DNA from: Phorcus lineatus
Taxonomy: Eukaryota > Mollusca > Gastropoda > Trochida > Trochidae
Reading direction: 5' to 3'
Assembly (NCBI GenBank): GCA_921293015.1
Contig: OV121081.1
Span: 47,455,877 to 47,519,876 of the forward strand
Length of the DNA: 64,000 bases
Shown: piece by piece, positions 50,401-62,400 of the stretch
Layout: the number at the start of each line of letters is the position of its first letter
Numbering within the stretch: position 1 is the first letter of the stretch
Notes under the pieces: model-generated
Told to the model about the DNA's origin: nothing
Databases searched by the model: none
What the model saw: the letters and a program-made list of their open reading frames with translations, nothing else
Position numbers and translations under genes: made by a program

Positions 50401-53400
50401 TCACACTTGCATCATTAAATGTGAATATGTTAATTGTTCAATATAACCAGAAGAAAAAAGAAAAAAATGGAGCAGGTATAAACACGATTATCAAACATCC
50501 TCCCTTTCGCTCGTTCAATACCATATCAAAATATGAATCGTTTATTATGAATTTGAAAAGACAAGTAATTGTTTTAGCATCTTGGAAAGATAAGCTTTTG
50601 CACACACCATCGCGTATTTCATACCAATTTCAAACCAAATTAGTATCCCTTATATCCCTATGTCACACAGTGTGAATTTGTCTTTTATTATGAAATAAGT
50701 GTCTCTCTTATAAAAATATAATTTTAAACTCTCTCGCTACAGGTCAGCAGGTTGTCGAAGAGATCATGGACTCACAGAGACCCGGATGTCCGCGGGAGTT
50801 CTTCAACATCAAGGTACCCAAGAACCACACGTATTCGAGACAAACCGGACTAGACGATCTGGAGATGCCCTTCCTGAGGACCAGATACGACCAGAGGACT
50901 GGATACTCGCCTAACAATCCCAGACAACAGGTGAGTGAGCCTTTGGTCCAATATCTATGATCCAATAGCTAGGGTCGTATATTGCATCCAGCACAAATCT
51001 AAGACCATCACATCCATAGACAGGATACTCAAGACATTCCTGCCCCAGTTACAATGTCGGTCCTTGTTAGAACTGAAAATTTGCAACACTCATTCTTATC
51101 CACTGAAATATTTTGTCTATACAGAAATATGTACGCATCGCACACGTGACAGAAATCTTTTTAAAATGTTAATGGTTAACGGATCAGACCAAAAACGTTG
51201 CGGATACCAAGACTAATTTCGATTTACTTCCATTCAGATTTAGTCATCCCCAGCTCTGAAATTGCTCAACTATTATAGAGGTAACTTTCGAATGAATGAC
51301 CTGAGTAACTGAGTATGTCATCGAATTCTTCAGCTGCCAGTTTCGTAACAGTGAGGAGCAATTTATGTTTTTTTACATGAGATTTGCGTTTTAAAATAAA
51401 TGATGAAGAACACATATTCCTTTAAATCCAGCTCAACGAAATCACCCCATACATCGATGGAAACCTGATGTACGGTTTCGCGAAAGCTTGGACAGACACC
51501 CTGAGATCCTTTAAAGACGGAAAGATGGAGGCAATGGACAACAACGCCCCCTTGACCGAGAGTATCCCTGTTCAGAACAACATCAGGCTGCCCATGGCAA
51601 ACCCTCCTGCACCCGCCCTCCATATGCTCCGACCCGTCACCAGATTCTGGCGTAAGCTTTCCACAAAGGAACAAAGGCTGCGTTTGATTTGGCGGCTCGA
51701 ATGGCGATTGTCTCATCTTACAGGGTTGAGACATATGCCGTTAAAGGTCGAATCACAATAACGAATAATGAATTATGTTGTGTGGTAAAAGTTATATGCG
51801 CGCATGTGCACATTTGAAAAATATGAAGCTGGTTATGTTTAACTGAAAGTTGAAGTTACAAATTTTTCAATGTCTAATCGATCATATCATGAATCATATG
51901 CTACCTAATGATTGAACTTTATGGTATTCCTCAAAATCATTTCGTCAGTAATCAAACTCGTCAGCAGGTTTAGGTTAGACACTAGACAATGAGAAAATGG
52001 CACCAAGACTGGTTGATGGGATGAAGAAAAAATCTTAACAAACCTCGCCTCCGCCAACAAAAATAATCCTCCCACGAATATCTATAAAATTCGTCTGCGG
52101 GTTAGGTTACTAAAGACTCGATGAGAATACTCTTGCTTATATTTTTAAAATTCGCCTTTAGTTAACGTAACCCTCGAGCCAATGAAAATTTTCTCACTAC
52201 ATCTATGAAATTCGCCTTCCGGTTTAGGTACCAAAAGAAATAATGAAGATATTTTCGCTTATATCTATAGACTCGTCTGCAGTGTTACACAACCAAAAAA
52301 TAAATAAATAACCCACGAGGCAACGAGAATGTTTATATCACCTAAACTCGCCTGCAGTTTTAGGTAACCATAGAACCCATGATAACACACTCTCTCATCT
52401 ATAAAATTCGCCTACAGATTTGGGTTACCCACGAGGCAATGTGAATGTTCTCGCTAATATCTATAGTATTCGCCTACAGGTTTAGGTAACCCACGAGGCA
52501 ATGAGAATCCGCTGCTGCTTTCGTTCGGCGTGATGTGGTTCAGGTATCACAACTTCATAGCGCAACAGCTCAAGGCAGACCACCCAGATGATGAGGAGTG
52601 GGATGACGAGCGCATCTTCAACGAGGCCAGGAAACGGGTCATTGCACAACATCAGGTCAGTCGATAAAACACTTTTCATAAAAAGAACCTGAATGGCATT
52701 GCCAGTGTCTGATCAAGAGCTGGGTGGAGGGAGGCTAATGGAGTGGGTGTACATTTATGCAAATAGAGTTCCAAATAAGGTTGATATCACACATTTTCTT
52801 TATTCTTTGCAAAAGGAGGAGGAGAAGGGGATGTTTGTTGGTGGTTTAAATTGAATTCTCATCACCATCACCTACCAATCCTCTTGGGTCCATCACTATC
52901 CGTACCTTACCCATCGTTCTCCCTCAAAAACGATAATCCATGAATTGACAAAATTTAGGTTCAAATGATTATCGAATTAGACATGAAAACGATAAACTCA
53001 TGTTCAACGTGTTTTATCGGTTGAGGGTCTGTAAAAAAACAATTTCGGTTTAAAGAGGTGTCGGGATACAGGGAATGGAATATTTGCTATGAAAATAACA
53101 AAATAAAGAAATTTCAGGTATCTTTATTTTGTATTGTATGACTGAAATTCTGTTCATAAGAGGACATGCATTTTTGTGAATACCATACAGTAGTCTTAAC
53201 GGTTAAAATACCTGATACCATAAGTACTAACATTTCATTTAACGTCAAATAATAATGATGAATAGTTTCACAGAAAATGAGTATAAGTCTGTATTAGATG
53301 TAGTGGCTTTCGGTGGAATGAACTTTCGTAGAAATAGATACTTAGTCAAATACAGGTATCACACAATGACCACGACAGGCTGTTTCCACGAGGTTTGTTT

Positions 53401-56400
53401 AATGATGTTCCAATATTTTGTGCTTTCAGAAAATAGTGCTGTATGACTGGTTACCAGTATTCCTCAAGGTGGACCAGAACCAAACCATCATGGACTTGAG
53501 AAACGATCATCCATATGCTGGTACGTTCTTTAAGTTAATTGGAATCTCTTTCATCTCAAGAGTATATTTGTTCCTTTAAGCAGTCTGATTAAAATCGACC
53601 GTGTTCCGAGGAATAAAAGTTTTGAAATATTGATTCGAACGTACTCTATCAGGGGCTATCCTCTCCAACAACGGTCTGAAAGCATCCTCCTTGCTCGTAC
53701 GTTCTGACTCCAGTTTAGTGCAGACAAAACCTATTCACCCAGCGGACCAATCACATCATCGCGTTTGAAATAAAGATAGCGGCGATCAAGTTAAACGAAT
53801 GGTAAACGGGAGTTACTTGCCCCTAGATACTGATACCGAAGGCTTTTGCCTGAGTCATTGTGATTGGCTAGTTGTGAGTGCGTCAGAACGTGCGAGCAAG
53901 GAGGATGCTTTCAGACCGTTGTGGAGAGGATAGCCCCTGATAGAGTACATTCGAATCCCGCTAGATAAATTTTAAAACGTTTATTCCTCGAAAAACGGTC
54001 GATTTTAATCAGACTGTCATTTAAGCGTAATGTACACTGCGGAGCACACTATGTATAAAGAAATAAACACATTACAAACATATTTCAATCAGCAGAGACC
54101 ATATTTGATATACCAAAAGTGCTGAACGCATATTTTAGATGGTGAGGTCTTAAACCTGTAAATGTACAGAAATGAAGAACTTATTCTTGATTTTTAAAAA
54201 TTGCATATTCGCATTATATCTGGCCATAATTCTGACTATACAGGCTACAACCCGAACATCCATCCCGGAATCTCACAGGAGATGCAGACCGCAGCCCTAA
54301 GATACGGACATACTCACGTTGTGGCAGGTGTTCTAACCAGGTGAGTGGGCTGAAACTCATTCCCTTGAAGGGGAAGTAGCACAATTTTCCAGGTTAACAA
54401 AGTAATCCATTTCCCTACAGTAAATAATTTAAATTAATTGTGTAATTTCTGTTTGATACTTGATACTTTCTTCTAGGAAATATATAGATTGATTATATGT
54501 GGGTTTGACATATGGCATAAACATTTATTTTGAAAATGTGAAGAAAGCTAATTTTTTTAAAATGCTTCTGCCCCTTTTAAACAAGAAATTTACAAATCTT
54601 TAGATAAAACTCTGTATCGAACCTGCAGCCTGACTTTGATCAATCGAACCATTCTGTACATCACGTGCACAGAATCAGAGAGAAACTTGAGGAAAGTATT
54701 GCGTAAACATTCTTTTGCCCTTATTCTGCAACCATTAAAACACCGAAAGGTAAGATGTGTTAATTGCACTTGTGCATGAGTCCATTTTCAAAACGAAGGT
54801 GAACCATCAGGGTCTTGTTCGGTTTATGGACAGACGTTTTGTTGAAATCATTCGTATTACACGAAACTATTATCATATTAACCAGATCGAGGGCCATGGT
54901 TATAAATGGGTATAGGTTGACACCTTAGAATTAATCAATATCATTTTAGTTATCATAATTCATATACTTTCCCGAAGACATGATAAGCACTTCAATGACG
55001 TCACGGTCAGTCTTTATGTCGACGCAGACGTTGAATTTGCTTAAACATGTGTTGCTACTGAGCTTTAAAATATGATAACCCCATTCCCCCATCCCCACCC
55101 TTCCTGAAATTTTTACTACAGGCAGGTTTATTCTACTGCAATGTTAATGTTAACAGAGTACTTTCCCTCATTTTCTACCAGAAACGTAAGCGGTGATCAG
55201 TGCATTGAAAGAAAAACCTTTCTAACCACGGGTGATGGACACGAGGCCAAGGGAATTCGACTTTGTCAGGCCTATTGGAGATCTCAGGTAACAATACTAG
55301 ACAAGATATCTATTGACCAAAGTTAAATAATTTGCATTGAAATATTTTCTATATCTCAGCGTCTGAGATCTCTCATAACATATGAATGTTAAAGGAGATA
55401 TCGGTGCGCATCCTCGCTCTCTGAGAGCCATAAATTATGCCATAAATTACTTTTTTGATGCAACAATAACTTGCTATATTTTGTATCATTTGTCAGTATA
55501 CTGTCCAGAGACATGTAGCTCAGTTTATACAGTAAACTGCTTTGCTGTGAAATACGACCTGCATTATTGAAAATAAGCAATAAATAGAGGATACTAAACG
55601 ATCTTCCATTTGATACTATTTGAATTAAACGAGTTCATGATTAAGTATGAAACGAGCGAAAGCCAGTTTGACACCAAATCATTGACGAGTTTAATAAAAA
55701 TAGTATTAAACTGAAGAAAGTTTAGTATTCTGTTTATTACTTGAGCTCACTAATCAAGCATGATTGCCGAAAGAGTAATGAACGGAAATTTTCAGCGACT
55801 TGGCCGCCATTGTAACGGCGGTGCCAACATTATGACGTCACAACCACACAATATTATGATGTCATACGTGCAGCGGTATTACACTAGTTTAATATCACTG
55901 TATAAATATTGCACTGCAGTATTTTTCACGGGCGATTAATAAAAGTTAAACAAGTTCGGAATTTTGGCTCAGTTGGATATGACAACACACAGCAATAAGC
56001 TCCTCTAGCATCACATGTGATGAAAAAAGAAGAAAAAAACCTGTAACAGGCGTGTCGGTTCGAGTACTAAGTGCACGTTTTATGAAACGACCCTCGAGTG
56101 TTTATATGAACTCATTACAGTGTATAAACAAAACCGAAACGAAAATCTCTGCGATCAGAACACATAAACTTTACAGACACCAAGATGGAAGCGCAAAGTT
56201 ATCGTGAAACCTCTGCAGATAGTCTTCTGAATGGTCCCCTTGTTACGTTAGAACCATCTGTTAAAAAGGCTCAAAGAAATATCATCCACAAAAGACATTT
56301 CATCGTCTGCATTAATATGCCACTTTACTAAGAAATAATTTATCAATAAAGAGTATGGCCAAATATCAAACAAACCTTTCATTGTAATGTTTTAAATGTC

Positions 56401-59400
56401 AGTGTATTGTTCCGGTGTTTTAGGAAGTCTTGGCTGAGCAGAACAGTCTGAACATGAGCGAGATTATGCTAGGGATGGTCTACACTAAGGCTGAACGGGA
56501 GGATCACATCATGGTACCAGACCTCAGAGGTACGTATATATCGTCCCTGATATAGCAATGTAGAAATGAATACACTCCAGAGCGTTTAAACAATGTATAA
56601 TTGATCACAATCAACAAATTGTTTCAACAATGTCGAAATGATCACATTCTGCAGATTGTTTAAACAATGTCGAAATGATCATAATCTGCAGATTGTTAAA
56701 CAATGTATGAATGATTATACTCCGCATATCGCTTAAACAATGTAGGAATGATCCCACACTGCAGATTGTTTAAGCAATGTACATATGATCATAATCTAGG
56801 AATGATTGCACTCTGCAGATTGTTTATACAATGTACATATGATCATAATCTAGGAATGGTCGCACTCTGCAGATTGTTTATACAATGTACATATGATCAT
56901 AATCTAGGAATGATCACACTGTGAATATTGTTTAAACAATGTACATATGATCAAAATCTAGGAATGATCACACTGTGAAGATGTTTAAACAATGTACATA
57001 TGATCAAAATCTAGGAATGATCTCACTCTGCAGATTGTTTAAACAATGTAGGAGTGAACACAATCAGCCGATTGTTTAAACAATGAGGAAATTATCACAA
57101 TCTGTGGATTGTTTAAACAATCTAAACATGATCAGAATCAGCAGAACAAAATAGTTAACACCCTTTAATTGTAAGCGAAAATAAATAAACACTGACTGAA
57201 CAAATTATTTATTCCAAATGTACATAAACTTTCCATTGGATATGATTCAAAACATACAAGGACATAAGCTTTGTAATGATTTTAAAGTTCACGACGGTTA
57301 TATTTTACTTTATCGACGCTATTATGCTACGTTCGTAATGAATAAAAAAAGTTTTAAAAACCAAAACATTATGTGTGATTCTAACTGAGGCATACCTTTA
57401 GAATTCAAAATAGTCTGAAACCAATACCTGATCTTCCAATCCACGGTTATTATGTATGAAACTATTCCAGAACACCTTCATTACGCCCTGTGTGGAACGA
57501 AGTTCTTCACTCTTTTCTTGAGATTTCGTGTAATTCTTTCTGGTACTAAATATACCAAACCTTTTCTGAAAACCTGACATCATAGGAACAATGTGGTACG
57601 GAATGTTCAAGAGCTATTCCGGAATATCTCACTCTATCACTCCTTGTGATACTAATATCCAAACCATTAGGGTGAGGTGAGGTGAGGTGAGTTGGTGTTT
57701 AAAGCCGCTTGCAAGATTATTTCACTTATATCGCGGCTGCTAGGATTATTGCAGGGAGAAAGCCCGCAACACCATTGTGGTTATGCATTGCGGTGAAACC
57801 TGCGGGCATCGGAACTAGCGAGCCATGGGTGGTACTGCGCTGCAATTCAGTGTAGCATTGCACCCAAACCTTACTGCGTGTAGAACAATTCGCTACTGCA
57901 GACAAAGTTGCCGAGCCCCTGGCGGGATTCGAACCACCAAACCATTAGGGAAAAGCGTGTGGTACATTGTTCTTCATTCTCCAAACCCATTCTTGAAAAC
58001 CATAGCTCATACCATTTTAGGATATACTAAATAATCCAAACTTAAGATTCACCGGAAACACTCACGACATATCATTCCATGAGATCCTAAATGTTCAATA
58101 TCTTCCCCAGAAACCTGACCTCTTATTGCTCCACGTGATACTAATATTCAAAACCATCTCGGAAAAAGGTAACCCTATGTTATTCCATAAGATACTTCAT
58201 GTTCCAAACCTTTTCCGGGAAACCTCAAATCATATGATCTATACGGTACTGATTTTCCAAACCCATTCTTGAAAACCATACGTCATACCAATTTATGTGA
58301 TACTTTATTTGTGATAAATACTTGATTTGGTTTGTAACACTATATAACAATACTCTAATAAATCAAATCATTATTTCTGCAATAAAATATATCAATGTAA
58401 TATAAAAAAATGATACCAAAATTAAAAAACTATCTAAAGATTTTGAAGGAAAGTTTCCATGTTGAAAGATACATTTTAAAAAAAACAATTGGAAAATTTC
58501 AACACAAAATGGAAATCACTGATGCCAGTATTCACGGAATAATGTACAACAATCCATATATCTAGATTGATATTTTCATTTTGAATGTCTCTTAATTGTT
58601 GTTTTTTTTATGTCCATATATCATGCTCAAACTCTGTCACCTATATGAGAACTCATAAAAATTAAAAATAAAATGTGATACTTACTGTTGCAAACTTAAG
58701 ATTCTACAGTAAACCTCAACGCATATCGTTCCATGAGATACTAAATATTCAAAACCTTCTCCCGAAAACCTCAGCTCTTATATTTCTATGTGATACTAAT
58801 ATTCAAAACCTTTTTGGAAACACTCACTTCACAGCATTATATGTGATGCTAAATGTTCGGAACCGGCTTTCGGAAACCATCTCTCCAGAAAAGTATGTAA
58901 AATACTCAATGTTCCAAGTTTATGATTCTCCGGAAAATCTCACCATATATCATTTTATGTGATACAAAATGTTCAAAACCATCTCTGGAAAACCTTATCT
59001 GATAAGATTTAATGTGTACTAAATCATTAAAACTTTTCCGGTAAAACCTCGACTCGAACCTTATATGTGATACTTAATTTTCAAAACCTTCTCGCGGGAA
59101 AGCTCCTCGCATATTATTCTATTTATACTAAATATTTTATACTTTTTCCAGGAGACCTGTTTGGCCCTTTAGACTTTTCCCGTCGTGACCTGGCAGCTCT
59201 CAACATACAGAGAGGCCGTGATCACGGTCTTCCAGGCTACAATCAGATACGCAAAGCTTACAATCTGCCTCGCGTTGAGAAGTGGATGGACATTTATAAT
59301 GATACCCGACATGGCTCTGAAGGGGACTACAGCACAGAACTCCCAGCTGTTAGAAGACTACCTAATCTTTTCTTACCTTGTCATTTGTACTATTCGTAAC

Positions 59401-62400
59401 GAATTTTGCACTTTCACAAATCTAATCGTCAAAGGAAGTAAGCCTTTCTAAAGAAAATCTTCTGAAAAGAACGTATTAAAGAAGTCTTTAAATCATCAAA
59501 AGTGGTTACACATGCTGGATAATAACTGTCATTTGCTAAATAATTAAAGTACTTGTTAGTTCATAATTATATCAATATAAAAGCGTAAAGTCGATCGAAA
59601 ACCGGACAATGTCGGAATCTTATGAGCGCCAAAGTGTCAACGGATATTTTGGAACACTGTTACATATTTTGAGTATTTATGCGATGGAAAGTATTTCCGA
59701 CCTCATCTGTTGTAGTTCTCCATTCCTATGTAATACGTGTATGTTTATGCAGATACTAAATGAACTGAAGAAACTGTATGGCAACACTGAAGCTCCAGAC
59801 GAACTAGACATCTTCACGGGAGGTCTCCTGGAGACGAGTCCAGATGGTCCTGGGGACCTATTCACTGCAATCATGTTAGACCAGTTCCTGCGCATCAGAG
59901 ACGCGGACCGATTCTGGTATGAGAACAGGGATAATGGGTGAGTGACTGTCTAATATAAACATTATGAAAAAGGATTTAGAGGAACGCCATCAGTGACCTA
60001 GGGCTCGGCAACTTTGTCTGGAGTGCAAAACTGTTCTATATGCAGTAAGATGTTGGTGCACTGCTACACTGCATTTCAGCGCTGTACCACCTTTGGTTCG
60101 CGCAACACAAACTATATCCGTAAAATGAAAATTCTTCATGCATGGATATCAAGTTTGTTATAACCGACGCCAAAGAAATGATGCAGTCGCATCAAAGTTC
60201 ACATTCGAATAAGGTTGAGCTTTCCTGGAAATATATAAACTTTTATTCCTCTTGAAGAGAGTACAATGCTCGTGATTTTTGAATTATCACTTCACTTTTG
60301 CACTCTTATATTGTTTCGGTATGTTGTTAACAACATGTAGATACGATATAAGAGTGCATCTTTGAAAGGTTTTATTAAAAAAAATATATTTTATCTCTTG
60401 ATATCGACGGTGCTGTTAGTTTTGCATAATTGCGATGTTACAAACCAGCTTCCCGTATCAAGGCCACAGTCACCGATATTGGCCTGGAGTCAAAAAGTCA
60501 AAGTTTACTGTCATGACTCATCCCGGTGCAGGGAAATCCAGGTTCAGTGTGTTGAAACAGTTCACATTAAAGAGCCACTCCGTGATTTTCATAACATATT
60601 ATTTACCTTTGATACGAACCTAAATGTCATATGTGGTTATATAATATCAAAACATAACTTATGTCCAAAAGACATATATATGACAAATACTGGTTTTCCA
60701 TGAAATTTAAAAACAGCCTTATAAATGCACAGAGGTGTAGATATCACGTCGAATATACATGGATACTAGTTATTTAACCTAACAAACACTATCAACTCCT
60801 AACTGGCCTCCTCGCTGTTTTAGATAAGTCTCCAAAATTACGTTTGACTATTTGACGCGCGCCACTGTCCGGTTTTCGATCACAATTGCGAAGTTCATTA
60901 TTATCACTGTAAAAACCCAACAAGCTTTAAAGTGTGTCTTATTGGTAACAGTCGATACTTCGCGATCAAATGACACCATTGATTAAGTTTGGCATAGATG
61001 ACTCCAACAACTCACGGAGGTCTGACATCATTACGTGAAATGCGCTGCGGTTTCTGAAGTGTAACGTGCGCTGATATTGGTGGGTTATGACTCTCGGTCG
61101 GCCTGATCTTGGTCTGTCTGAGGTCTGTCCCGAATGACGATAACGTTGCATTAATCTTGTGACAGTTGTATGGTGACAGCCAAGCATTCTTGCAGCATGG
61201 GTGTTGGTGACTCCGATTTCAACCATCCGGATTGCTCGCTCACGTTGTTGTAAAGTCATCTTTTCATTCTTCAAGTGTTTTTTTTACAAAGTGGGTGTCT
61301 GACAATCAATTCACATTGGTTTGCTAAACGTCGGGAGTGGGGCTATTTTGCTTTGCATGAAAAAAGTGAAAACCATAATTTGACAAAATGTGGGAAAAGC
61401 ATGCGTTTTGATACCACAGTTCAATATGAAACAATCATTGTTGTATTTGGGCGATGTGTTTTCATGCGACTGCGGTTGAATCTGAGTTCGATTTTTTCGT
61501 AATTTCAAATCTAAAGTTGGTGGCGTTTCTTTTGCCCGTGAAGTTATCAACGATAATTTATAATTTGATTTCTTTAGTTACTTTTTGAAATTATATAGAT
61601 AGTCTTCAAAACATATTTGTATATGACTCGTTTATTCTAGCTAAACTGCCATTGACATTAAGTGACATTCTTATAAATTTATCACACGTAAAAATGCTTA
61701 GTCATCTTAAATTTAATTTCAAAGCTTTCCAACGTGCATATCATTTCCACGCAATTGAATATATGTAGTGTTCGGATTTATTGACTTTAAGCTGCAGGAT
61801 GTTTACTTGAAATAATAATGTTATTCTTTTCAGATTGTTCACAGATGATGAAATCGCTATAATTAATAACGTTACGCTTCGTGACATCATTCACGTGACA
61901 ACTGGAATTGGCTATGATTTGCTTCCTACAAATGTCTTCATTTGTGGTGAGTGTATATTTTAGTTCGACTCGTTTTCCTACATAAATATTTCAATATCGA
62001 TTCGGGTTACATCGTCGGACTCTATTCAAATCTACCAGTCGTAAAATGAAACAAAAGTGATGACGTCAGCATGAGGCTGCAGCAATAGTTTCAGAAATAA
62101 ATGAAACACAAATGTTAAATATCAGTCTTAATTCTTGACAAAATCAATGTTCTACTTATGGGGAAAATGTCTTTAAAATTGAGACAAGTTTGCGCGGTCT
62201 GCCTTGGACTCCCCGATAGCAAAATTAAAATTTCAATGCTAGTAACTTGATGTTTTAGATTTTAGGGCTATAAATTCTAGTTGATATCTTTAAAATGAAA
62301 AAGATTCAAAAATAAAACGAGAAACTCATTCCAGGACTTATATTTGCATAATTAATAATGACATTATAACAAACTGATGTCACTATATTATCTTATGACG

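Noticed and set aside
51363..51734. Minus-strand gene of 123 codons
   Set aside because: It is the antisense shadow of DUOX exon 5, whose plus-strand frame is clearly coding.
59185..59451. Alternative reading frame through DUOX exon 11 containing NSQLLEDYL
   Set aside because: It looked like the expected Leu-rich segment, but it is out of frame with RGRDHGLPGYN and with exon 12; the phase-consistent solution ends at 59348.
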